Below are positions 34,523 through 43,995 of a DNA stretch of 64,000 bases, piece after piece. This DNA is from Sphingomonas sp. UV9 (lineage in GTDB: Bacteria > Pseudomonadota > Alphaproteobacteria > Sphingomonadales > Sphingomonadaceae), in contig NZ_SCIN01000003.1 of NCBI RefSeq assembly GCF_004101245.1, forward strand, positions 496,001 through 560,000, written 5' to 3'. The translations under genes were made by a program, and so were the position numbers. The notes under the pieces are model-generated. The model was not told where the DNA came from and did no database searches. It worked only from the letters and a program-made list of their open reading frames with translations. Within the stretch, counting starts at the first letter, position 1. Every line of letters starts with the position of its first letter.

Positions 34523-36498
34523 CCCTCGATCTCAATCGCCGTGCGTTGATCGCCGGCACGCTTGCCACCGCTGCCGCTGGGCGGGCGAGTGCCGCCGCAC
34601 CGGTCGGTGCGCCCAAGCCCTGGGGCGCGACGCCGAGCGTGCGTCAGCTCGCGTGGCACAAGCGCGAACGCTATGGCTTCGTCCACTTCACGCTCAACAC
34701 CTGGACCGACAAGGAATGGGGCTATGGCGACGAGGACCCCAAGCTGTTCGACCCGACCGCGTTCGATCCCGACCAGATCGTCGCGGCGGCCAAGAGCGCG
34801 GGGCTGACCGGGCTGGTCCTGACCGCCAAGCATCATGACGGCTTCTGCCTGTGGCCGACCAAGCTGACCGAGCATTGCATCCGCAACAGCCCGTACAAGG
34901 GCGGCAAGGGCGATATCGTCCGAGAACTGGGCGACGCGTGTCGGCGTGGCGGGATCTCCTATGGGCTGTATCTGTCGCCGTGGGATCGCAACCGCGCCGA
35001 TTATGGGACGCCTGCCTATGTGGAGTATTTCCGGGCGCAGCTGACCGATCTGTGCACCAATTACGGCGAGCTGTTCGAGGTGTGGTTCGACGGCGCGAAC
35101 GGCGGCGACGGCTATTATGGCGGCGCGCGCGAGGCGCGGAAGATCGATGCGCCGAAATATTACAACTGGCCGTCGATCATCGCGCTGGTGCACAAATTGC
35201 AGCCGATGGCGTGCACCTTCGATCCGCTCGGCGCGGATATCCGCTGGGTGGGGAACGAGGATGGGCGCGCGGGCGATCCGTGCTGGCCGACGATGCCGAA
35301 CCATCCGTACGTCCAGAGCGAGGGCAATTCGGGCGTGCGCGGTGCGCCGCTCTGGTGGCCGGCGGAGACGAACACGTCGATCCGGCCGGGCTGGTTCTAT
35401 CATGCCGACGAGGATCTGCAGGTGAAGTCGCCGCAGCGGCTGATGCAGTTCCACGACGAGTCGGTCGGGCGCGGGACGAACATGATGCTCAACCTGCCGC
35501 CCGATCGCCGCGGGCTGATCGCGGAACCGGATCTCGCGTCGCTGAAATCGTTCGGGGATGCGTTGCGCGCGAGCTTCGCGACCGATCTGGCGAAGGGCGC
35601 GGTGGCTAGCGGGCCTTCGCGGGGCCCACGGTTCGCGCCCGGCAACGTGCTCGACGGCAATCGCGAGACCTATTGGAGCACGCCGGATGCGGTGAAGACG
35701 CCGTCGCTGGTGCTCGACCTCCCGCCGGGGCGTCGCTTCGACCTGATCCGCATCCGCGAGGCGCTCGACCTAGGCGTGCGGGTGACGAAGTTCGCGATCG
35801 ACGTGGCAGACGCGAAGGGGGCGTGGCGCGAGGTTGCGGCGCATGAGTGCATCGGTGCGCAGCGGATCGTCCGCCTGCCCGAGCCCGTCACCGCGCGGCG
35901 CGTGCGGTTGCGGATCGTCGAGGCGCCGGCGTGCCCAGCGATCACCGAGATTTCGCTGTTCCTGGCCGTTGCGCCGGTCGCGGTAGAGGCATCGCAGGCG
36001 ACGGGGTCGAAGATCATCGCCAAGACCGGCTGGACGATCGCGGCGGCGACGCAAGGCGGTCCGGCGTCGCTCGATCCCGCCAAGGCGATGTCGCTGGCGA
36101 ATGCGGTGAAGCCGCCGCTGGCCGGCGCCGAGGCGGTGCTCGACGACGATCTCGCCACCGTCTGGACGACGCCCGCGGCGACGCAGACCAGCCCGGTCAT
36201 GCTGATGATCGACATGGGCAAGGCGGAGACCGTCGCCGGGTTCAGCCTGACGCCGACGCGTCACGCGCTGCCCGATGCGGGGCCGCCGGGGCGCTACCGC
36301 GTCGAGACGAGCGCCGACGGCAAGACCTGGACGCCGGCCGAGGAGGGCGAGTTCGGCAACATCGCCTATGCGCGGGCGACGCAGCGCATCACCTTCGCAA
36401 AGGCGCGTGAGGCGCGGTACTTGATGCTGGGCTTCACGCGGGTGGCGACGGACCAGCCGAAGATGGCGATCGCCGGGATCGGGGCGTTCCGGCCGTAA
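34519..36498 (+). CDS. GH29 alpha-L-fucosidase with two C-terminal discoidin-like domains
   Basis: 659 aa. Tat-like signal LNRRALIAGTLATAAAGRAS. The barrel contains GFVHFTLNTW, LTAKHHDGFCLWPTK and nucleophile D191 in EVWFDGANGG. After the barrel (to about 355) come two beta-rich segments, about 365-480 and 505-659, with F5/8-type features (GNVLDGNRETYWST and VLDDDLATVWTT). It removes alpha-fucose; the family wording fits the broader alpha-1,3/1,4-fucosidase branch, suited to core alpha-1,3-fucose or Lewis-type antennae. Linkage is inferred. Last gene of the operon. Confidence 0.92.
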   Translation: MTLDLNRRALIAGTLATAAAGRASAAAPVGAPKPWGATPSVRQLAWHKRERYGFVHFTLNTWTDKEWGYGDEDPKLFDPTAFDPDQIVAAAKSAGLTGLVLTAKHHDGFCLWPTKLTEHCIRNSPYKGGKGDIVRELGDACRRGGISYGLYLSPWDRNRADYGTPAYVEYFRAQLTDLCTNYGELFEVWFDGANGGDGYYGGAREARKIDAPKYYNWPSIIALVHKLQPMACTFDPLGADIRWVGNEDGRAGDPCWPTMPNHPYVQSEGNSGVRGAPLWWPAETNTSIRPGWFYHADEDLQVKSPQRLMQFHDESVGRGTNMMLNLPPDRRGLIAEPDLASLKSFGDALRASFATDLAKGAVASGPSRGPRFAPGNVLDGNRETYWSTPDAVKTPSLVLDLPPGRRFDLIRIREALDLGVRVTKFAIDVADAKGAWREVAAHECIGAQRIVRLPEPVTARRVRLRIVEAPACPAITEISLFLAVAPVAVEASQATGSKIIAKTGWTIAAATQGGPASLDPAKAMSLANAVKPPLAGAEAVLDDDLATVWTTPAATQTSPVMLMIDMGKAETVAGFSLTPTRHALPDAGPPGRYRVETSADGKTWTPAEEGEFGNIAYARATQRITFAKAREARYLMLGFTRVATDQPKMAIAGIGAFRP

Positions 36499-36522
36499 GG
36501 GGGGCGACATCAAAGTAAGGCA

Positions 36523-36546
36523 CCACCCCGGCCTTCGCCGGGGTGG
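36523..36546. repeat. Hairpin repeat CCACCCCGGC-CTTC-GCCGGGGTGG, copy 1
   Basis: A perfect 10-bp stem with a CTTC tetraloop, 25 bases after the GH29 stop, so it may also end the glycosidase transcript. An identical copy lies at 58013-58036. Confidence 0.8.
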
Positions 36547-36572
36547 AGAAGTTGACGGATAGACACCTCTCA

Positions 36573-36669
36573 CCGTCACCCCGGACTCGTTCCGGGGTCC
36601 ACGGTTCCGCAAACTTGACGGCTTCGCCCACGCGGAGCCGTGGATGCCGGAACGAGTCCGGCATGACGG
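36573..36669. repeat. 97-bp REP-pair palindrome, copy 1
   Basis: Two hairpins in inverted arrangement: ACCCCGGACTCGTTCCGGGG (from 36578) and ATGCCGGAACGAGTCCGGCA (from 36644), flanked by CCGTCA...TGACGG. Copies with the same two-hairpin layout occur at 43205-43302 and 54193-54289. With its neighbours at 36523 and 36700 it fills most of the 302-bp gene-free gap 36499-36800. Confidence 0.82.
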
Positions 36670-36699
36670 AGAAGGCGCGCGCGGCTTGAAAATCCTTCA

Positions 36700-36717
36700 T
36701 CCTGACGTTCGTCAGGA
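36700..36717. repeat. Short hairpin repeat TCCTGAC-GTTC-GTCAGGA
   Basis: A 7-bp stem with a GTTC loop, related to the longer GTCATCCTGAC hairpin at 51251-51276. The remainder of the gap (36718-36800) shows no gene; a promoter for the flavoprotein is expected there. Confidence 0.6.
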
Positions 36718-36800
36718 CGGTGAAGCAGCCCGTCGCCAAGGGCTGGGCTAGCCGGCTCCGATCGGGCATGGGCTACTCGATAGAGCGGGTGAGCGAATAG

Positions 36801-38195
36801 ATGGACCAATCAGCAACCTTGGCGCGGATCGCAGGGCCCGAGGATCATGTCGTGGTCGTCGGCGGCGGGTTCTCTGGCGCGCTGTTCGCGGTCAATCTGA
36901 TGCGGCACGCGGGGCCGCGCGTCACGCTGATCGAGCGGCGCGACCGGCAGCTGGCGCGCGGGGTCGCGTATAGCGCGGCGCATCCGGATCATCTGCTCAA
37001 CGTCCGCGCGGGCAACATGAGCGCGCTGCCCGACGATCCCGATCACTTCGTCCGCTGGCTGGAGGCGCGTGGCAAGGGCGACCGCAAGACCTTCGTGCCC
37101 CGCACCACGTACGGCGCCTATCTGCGCGAACTGCTCGATGCGGCGATCGCGGGGTCGGACGGAAGGCTCGTCCATGTCGAGGGCGAGGTCTGTGCGATCG
37201 AGCCGGTGACCGGCGACGGTGTCACGCTCACGATGGCCGATGGGCGGAAAATCGCCGCCGATACCGCGGTGCTCGCGCTCGGGAATCTGCCGCCGCACAC
37301 ACCGCCGGGCCTGAAGCCCGACGCGCTGCCGACCGGTGTATACTGCGCCGATCCCTGGGCAGCCGACCTTGCCGAGGGACTGGGCGCAGCCGACACGGTC
37401 GTGCTGGTCGGCACCGGGCTGACCGCGATCGACGCGGCGTTGCTGCTGGATGCGCAGGGGTTTGCGGGCCATATCCTCGCCATGTCGCGCCGCGGATTGT
37501 CGCCGCGCTGCCATGTCGATGGCGCGCCAGCGCATCGCGGTGTCGCCGACAAGCCGCAGGGCGGGCTGACCGACCTCGTCCGTCACGTCCGCGCGCGCGC
37601 GGCCGACGCCGGGTGGCGCTGCGCAGTCGACGAGCTTCGCCCGGTGACGCAAATGCTGTGGGCCGCCGCCTCGCAGGAGATGCGCGGGCGGTTCCTGCGG
37701 CATCTGCGGCCCTATTGGGACGTCCACCGCCACCGCCTCGCGCCGCGTGTCGCCGAGCGGGTCGAGGCACTCGTCGCCAGCGGACAATTGACGTTCGCGG
37801 CTGGCAAGATCGTCTCCGCCGAAGCCGATGGACGCGGCGCAAAGCTGACGTGGCGACCGCGCGGCACGAGCGAGCCGGTCGTCACACAGGCTGCGCGGAT
37901 CGTGAACTGCACCGGCCCGCAAGGCGACCTGTTGCGGTCGGAGGAGCCGCTGATCCGACATCTGATCGCGGTGGGCGCGATCCGGCCCGATCCGCTGCGG
38001 CTCGGTGTCGACGTCGATGCGCAGTCGCGCGCGATCCGGGCCGATGGCACGCCCGACGACCGCATCCACTGCATCGGCCCGATGACCCGCGGTGGCCTGT
38101 GGGAAGTCGTCGCGGTGCCCGATATCCGCGTCCAGAGCTGGGACCTCGCGCGGCGCCTGTCGAACGCGCAATGGGTCGGCGGCGAGGGGTTGTAA
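36801..38195 (+). CDS. FAD/NAD(P)-binding flavoprotein
   Basis: 464 aa. The FAD Rossmann motif is VVVVGGGFSGALFA (residues 17-30), followed by RGVAYSAAHPDHLLNVRAGNMSALP, typical of the NAD_binding_9 (HcaC/YdhS-like) family. A second nucleotide-binding motif VLVGTGLTAIDAAL lies near residue 202, and the C-terminus has CIGPMTRGGLWEV. Such proteins are uncharacterised oxidoreductases, often in regulons for aromatic or iron compounds. No operon partner is evident; a hairpin follows directly. Substrate unknown. Confidence 0.82.
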   Translation: MDQSATLARIAGPEDHVVVVGGGFSGALFAVNLMRHAGPRVTLIERRDRQLARGVAYSAAHPDHLLNVRAGNMSALPDDPDHFVRWLEARGKGDRKTFVPRTTYGAYLRELLDAAIAGSDGRLVHVEGEVCAIEPVTGDGVTLTMADGRKIAADTAVLALGNLPPHTPPGLKPDALPTGVYCADPWAADLAEGLGAADTVVLVGTGLTAIDAALLLDAQGFAGHILAMSRRGLSPRCHVDGAPAHRGVADKPQGGLTDLVRHVRARAADAGWRCAVDELRPVTQMLWAAASQEMRGRFLRHLRPYWDVHRHRLAPRVAERVEALVASGQLTFAAGKIVSAEADGRGAKLTWRPRGTSEPVVTQAARIVNCTGPQGDLLRSEEPLIRHLIAVGAIRPDPLRLGVDVDAQSRAIRADGTPDDRIHCIGPMTRGGLWEVVAVPDIRVQSWDLARRLSNAQWVGGEGL

Positions 38196-38222
38196 GCGCG
38201 GCGGCGAAACAGGGCCGCGCTC
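38196..38222 (+). terminator. Hairpin after the flavoprotein gene
   Basis: AGCGCGGC (38196-38203) pairs with GCCGCGCT (38215-38222), immediately after the stop codon. No T-run follows. The gap to 38363 holds no gene and should carry the porin/kdp promoter. Confidence 0.5.
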
Positions 38223-38363
38223 CCGAATAATTCCGACAATACTACGCTAAACATATGCGTGGCGCGGCAATCGATCTCGAATTGCTACGCGCACGCCGCC
38301 TAATTGCCAGTCCTCGCGATACGCCCGCCATTCCATTCGGCAGGGTCGCGCATGGGGATAGCA

Positions 38364-39224
38364 ATGCACAGTCTTCGTTTCGTCGCCGGCCTTTTCATCG
38401 CGGGCGGCATGGTCGCCGGCCTCGCCACACCCGCGTTCGCGCAGGACACCGCGCCGCCCGCTCCCGTCACCGTCAGCGGTTCGGTGACGCTGGCGACCGA
38501 CTACCGCCTGCGCGGCGTGTCGCAATCGGACAAGAACGGCGCGATCCAGGGCGGGCTGACGATCGCGCACCAGAGCGGCGTGTATGTCGGCGCCTGGGGT
38601 TCGAACCTGTCGGGCTGGGGCACGTTTGGCGGCTCGAACATGGAGCTCGACCTGATCGCGGGCTACAAGCACAAGCTCGCCGACAACGCGACGCTCGACG
38701 TCGGGCTGACGTGGTACATGTATCCGGGCGGCGCCTCGAAGACCGACTATCCCGAACCCTATGTGAAGCTGAGCGGCACGACCGGCCCGGCGACGCTGAC
38801 CGCGAGCGCGTTCTACGCGCCGAAGCAGCAGGCGCTCGGCAAATGGTATCGCACCGGCGCCGATGCCGTCGCGGGCGTCTACACGAACCCCGGCGCCAAG
38901 ACCGACAACCTGTACCTCACCGGCGACGGCGCGTTTGCGATTCCCGGCACGCCGCTGACCGCCAAGGCGCATATCGGCCATAGCTGGGGCAATGACGGCC
39001 TTGGCCCCAACGCGACCAGCGTGACACCGACCGGCGATTACTGGGACTGGTCGCTCGGTGCGGACGCCACGTATCGAAACCTGACGCTCAACGTCAGCTA
39101 TGTCGACACCGACATCACCCGCCGCAGCGCCGCCTATCTCCAGCCGAGCTTCTCGCATGGGCAGGACGGCACCGGATCGATCGCCGACGGCACGATCGTC
39201 GCCTCCCTTACCGCCGCGTTCTGA
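38364..39224 (+). CDS. TorF-family putative outer-membrane porin
   Basis: 286 aa. Signal peptide MHSLRFVAGLFIAGGMVAGL with cleavage after AFA. The mature protein is an alternating Gly/aromatic beta-barrel beginning VSGSVTLATDYRLRGVSQSDK, the hallmark of the TorF/TIGR02001 family, and ends in a C-terminal ...ASLTAAF strand. Start at 38364 is preferred for the GGGGA site six bases before; ATG 38352 would add four residues. It ends 13 bases before the small peptide gene that leads into kdpFABC, so it is probably cotranscribed and may help potassium reach the periplasm. That role is inferred. Confidence 0.85.
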   Translation: MHSLRFVAGLFIAGGMVAGLATPAFAQDTAPPAPVTVSGSVTLATDYRLRGVSQSDKNGAIQGGLTIAHQSGVYVGAWGSNLSGWGTFGGSNMELDLIAGYKHKLADNATLDVGLTWYMYPGGASKTDYPEPYVKLSGTTGPATLTASAFYAPKQQALGKWYRTGADAVAGVYTNPGAKTDNLYLTGDGAFAIPGTPLTAKAHIGHSWGNDGLGPNATSVTPTGDYWDWSLGADATYRNLTLNVSYVDTDITRRSAAYLQPSFSHGQDGTGSIADGTIVASLTAAF

Positions 39225-39237
39225 AAGGACCCGAGCC

Positions 39238-39321
39238 ATGCAGGACCTACTCTGGATCGCGATCATGATCGGGCTGGTGGCGGCGACGCTCGCCTATGTC
39301 CGCCTGTGCGACAAAGCCTGA
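39238..39321 (+). CDS. 27-residue membrane peptide ahead of kdpF
   Basis: Encodes a single hydrophobic helix starting MQDLLWIAIMIGLVAATLAY and ending VRLCDKA, with AAGGA at 39225-39229 ahead of the ATG. A positively charged C-terminal end follows the helix, as in KdpF-like stabilising peptides. It lies between the porin and kdpF on the same strand with no other candidate frame. Likely a small KdpFABC-associated subunit; function not established. Confidence 0.7.
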   Translation: MQDLLWIAIMIGLVAATLAYVRLCDKA

Positions 39322-39339
39322 GCCCGTGAGGAAAACATC

Positions 39340-39429
39340 ATGACCCTCGACCTCTGGCTCGCCGCGATCGTCGCGCTCGGGCTGCTTTTCTATCTCGTGG
39401 CGGTGCTGATCCGCCCCGAACGCTTTTAG
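39340..39429 (+). CDS. kdpF: KdpF, small subunit of the potassium-transporting ATPase
   Basis: 29 aa, one transmembrane helix starting MTLDLWLAAIVALGLLFYLV, then an IRPERF C-terminus, which is characteristic of KdpF. KdpF stabilises the KdpFABC complex in the inner membrane. GAGGAAAA lies just ahead of its start, and its TAG stop is part of the AGGAG ribosome site of kdpA. Confidence 0.88.
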   Translation: MTLDLWLAAIVALGLLFYLVAVLIRPERF

Positions 39430-39441
39430 GAGCGCGTCGCA

Positions 39442-41145
39442 ATGACACTCGAAGGATGGATTCTGATCCTCGGCTTCGTCGGCATATTGCTGGCGTTGAC
39501 CAAACCCGTCGGCCTGTGGCTGTTCGCGCTGTACGAAGGCCGACGCACACCGATCCACGCGGTGCTCGGCCCGGTCGAGACCGGTTTCTACAAGCTCGCC
39601 GGTATCGACCCGAAGCAGGAGCAGGGCTGGCGTCGCTACGCGCTGCACATGCTGCTCTTCAACGCGACGTTGATGGCGCTGACCTACGCGGTGCTGCGTC
39701 TTCAGGGCGTGTTGCCGGGTAACCCGCAGGGCCTAGCGGGCCTCGCGCCGCACCTCGCGTTCAACACCGCGGTGAGCTTCACGACGAACACCAACTGGCA
39801 GAGCTATGGTGGCGAATCCACCATGTCGAACTTTGCCCAAATGTTCGGCCTGGCGATCCACAATTTCCTGTCGGCGGCGACCGGCATCGCGCTGGCGTTC
39901 GCGCTTTTCCGCGGCTTTGCGCGGCGGTCCGCCACGACGATCGGCAATTTTTGGGCCGACGTGACGCGCGTCGCGCTGTACCTGCTGCTGCCGCTCTGCA
40001 TCGTGCTCACGCTCGTCTACATCGCCAGCGGCGTGCCGCAGACGCTCGCGGGCGTCGTCGACATCCAGACGCTGGAGGGCGCGAAGCAGTCGCTGCTGCT
40101 CGGCCCGGTCGCCAGCCAGGAAGCGATCAAGATGCTCGGGACCAACGGTGGCGGCTTCTTCAACGCGAACTCGGCGCATCCGTTCGAGAACCCGAGCGCG
40201 CTCACCAACCTCATCCAGATGCTGTCGATCTTCGTCATCGGTTTCGGGCTGACCTGGACGTTCGGCAAGGCGGTCGGCAACACGCGCCAGGGCTGGGCGA
40301 TCCTGTCGGCGATGCTGATCCTGTTCCTCGCGGGCGTCACCGTGACCTATGCGCAGGAAGCCGCGGGCAACCCGATCCTCCACCAGATCGGCGTCGCGGG
40401 CGGGAACATGGAAGGCAAGGAGGTCCGCTTCGGGATCGCCGCGTCCGCGCTGTTCTCGGTCGTCACGACGGCGGCATCATGCGGCGCGGTCAACGCGATG
40501 CACGACAGCTTCACAGCACTCGGCGGCATGATCCCGCTGCTCAACATCCAGCTCGGCGAGGTCGTCGTCGGCGGCGTCGGCGCCGGCATCTACGGCTTCC
40601 TGCTGTTCGCCATCCTCGCGGTGTTCGTCGCAGGCCTGATGGTCGGCCGCACGCCCGAATATGTCGGCAAGAAGATCGAAGCCCGAGAAGTGAAGCTGGC
40701 GGTGCTGGCGATCGCGATCCTGCCGCTCGTCATCCTCGGCTTCACCGCGCTCAGCGCCGTATTGCCGGCCGGGCTCGCGGGGCCGCTCAACAAGGGGCCG
40801 CACGGGTTCACCGAGATCCTCTACGCCTTCACCAGCGGCGTCGGGAACAACGGTTCGGCGTTCGCCGGCCTGACCGCCGCGACACCCTATTACGACGGGT
40901 TGCTGGGGGTCGCGATGTGGCTCGGGCGCTTCTTCATCATCGTGCCGATGCTCGCCATCGCCGGGTCGCTCGCCGCCAAGAAGCACACGCCGGAAAGCAC
41001 GGGCTCGTTCCCGACGACGGGCGCGCTGTGGGTCGGCCTGCTGGTCGGGATCATCCTGATCGTCGGTGGCCTGACCTTCCTGCCGAGCCTCGCGCTCGGT
41101 CCCATCGCCGATCATCTCGCGATGATCAGCGGCAAAACCTTCTGA
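39442..41145 (+). CDS. kdpA: KdpA, potassium-binding channel subunit
   Basis: 567 aa, about ten helices. The four selectivity-filter-like loops are visible, for example [49 protein letters not shown] and [15 protein letters not shown]. It binds and translocates K+ in the KdpFABC pump, driven by KdpB. Ribosome site AGGAG at 39428-39432. Length is normal for the family. Confidence 0.97.
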   Translation: MTLEGWILILGFVGILLALTKPVGLWLFALYEGRRTPIHAVLGPVETGFYKLAGIDPKQEQGWRRYALHMLLFNATLMALTYAVLRLQGVLPGNPQGLAGLAPHLAFNTAVSFTTNTNWQSYGGESTMSNFAQMFGLAIHNFLSAATGIALAFALFRGFARRSATTIGNFWADVTRVALYLLLPLCIVLTLVYIASGVPQTLAGVVDIQTLEGAKQSLLLGPVASQEAIKMLGTNGGGFFNANSAHPFENPSALTNLIQMLSIFVIGFGLTWTFGKAVGNTRQGWAILSAMLILFLAGVTVTYAQEAAGNPILHQIGVAGGNMEGKEVRFGIAASALFSVVTTAASCGAVNAMHDSFTALGGMIPLLNIQLGEVVVGGVGAGIYGFLLFAILAVFVAGLMVGRTPEYVGKKIEAREVKLAVLAIAILPLVILGFTALSAVLPAGLAGPLNKGPHGFTEILYAFTSGVGNNGSAFAGLTAATPYYDGLLGVAMWLGRFFIIVPMLAIAGSLAAKKHTPESTGSFPTTGALWVGLLVGIILIVGGLTFLPSLALGPIADHLAMISGKTF

Positions 41146-41159
41146 CGGGACAAGCCAAA

Positions 41160-43190
<2,031 letters not shown>

Positions 43191-43204
43191 TGCCTGCGCC
43201 CCTT

Positions 43205-43302
43205 CCGTCATGCCGGGCTTGTTCCGGCATCCACATTCCCTCGCAGCCACTACGTCGTGAGTTCGCGGAACGGTGGACCCCGGAATTAGTCCGGGGTGAC
43301 GG
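43205..43302. repeat. 98-bp REP-pair palindrome, copy 2 (between kdpB and kdpC)
   Basis: Hairpins ATGCCGGGCTTGTTCCGGCA (from 43210) and ACCCCGGAATTAGTCCGGGG (from 43277) in opposite orientation to copy 1, with CCGTCA...GTGACGG ends. It begins 15 bases after the kdpB stop. Confidence 0.82.
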
Positions 43303-43341
43303 AGGTGGGTGGAATGCCGACCTCACCCCAAAAGACATGTT

Positions 43342-43388
43342 CTCCCGCGAAGGCGGGAGCCCAGACTGGGTCCCCGCCTTCGCGGGGA
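43342..43388. repeat. CCCGCGAAGGCGGG-family palindrome between kdpB and kdpC
   Basis: Arms CCCGCGAAGGCGGG and CCCGCCTTCGCGGG flank GCCCAGACTGGG, giving a near-perfect hairpin of about 47 bp. It ends 17 bases before the kdpC start, just ahead of the AAGGA site at 43392-43396. Confidence 0.82.
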
Positions 43389-43404
43389 TACAAGGAATTG
43401 CACG

Positions 43405-43995
43405 ATGACCAATGACATCACCTCCGCGCTCCGTCCCGCGTTCGTCATGACGATCCTGTTCGCGCTGTTGCTCGGGATCGTCTATCCTCTCGCGATGACC
43501 GGGATCGGACAGACCCTCTTCCCAGCCCAGGCGAACGGCAGCCTCGTCGTCGAGAACGGCAAGGCGATCGGTTCGACCGTGGTCGGGCAGGCGTTCGTGA
43601 GCGACCGCTATTTCCAGACGCGCCCCTCGGCCGCCGGCAAGGGCTATGACGGCTTGGCGTCGTCGGGCTCGAACTTCGGGCCGACCAGCCAGGCGCTCGT
43701 CGACCGGACCAAGGCAGACGTCGCCGAGCGTCGCGCGGAAGGCGTGACCGGGCCGCTGCCCGCCGATCTCGCCACCGCCTCGGGCTCGGGTCTCGACCCC
43801 GATTTGTCGCCGGCCTCCGCCTATGCGCAGGTCGCCCGCGTCGCCCGTATCCGTAACTTGCCGGCCGACCGCGTTCGCGCGCTGGTCGCGGCGAACGTCG
43901 ATAGCCCGCTGCTCGGGATCCTCGGCGAACCGCGCGTCAACGTGCTCGCGCTCAATCGCGCCCTCGACGCCCTAGGTCGGCAAGCGGGACGTTGA
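43405..43995 (+). CDS. kdpC: KdpC, catalytic chaperone of the Kdp ATPase
   Basis: 196 aa. One N-terminal helix starting at ALRPAFVMTILFALLLGIVY, then a periplasmic domain with VGQAFVSDRYFQTRPSAAG and the C-terminal LGEPRVNVLALNRALD signature. It assists ATP binding by KdpB. Start at 43405 has AAGGA eight bases ahead. Its TGA overlaps the TTG start of kdpD. Confidence 0.96.
   Translation: MTNDITSALRPAFVMTILFALLLGIVYPLAMTGIGQTLFPAQANGSLVVENGKAIGSTVVGQAFVSDRYFQTRPSAAGKGYDGLASSGSNFGPTSQALVDRTKADVAERRAEGVTGPLPADLATASGSGLDPDLSPASAYAQVARVARIRNLPADRVRALVAANVDSPLLGILGEPRVNVLALNRALDALGRQAGR

Noticed and set aside
43205..43388. Possible insertion-sequence remnant
   Set aside because: No transposase fragment, no target duplication I can see, and the same hairpins recur singly elsewhere; they are better read as REP-type elements.
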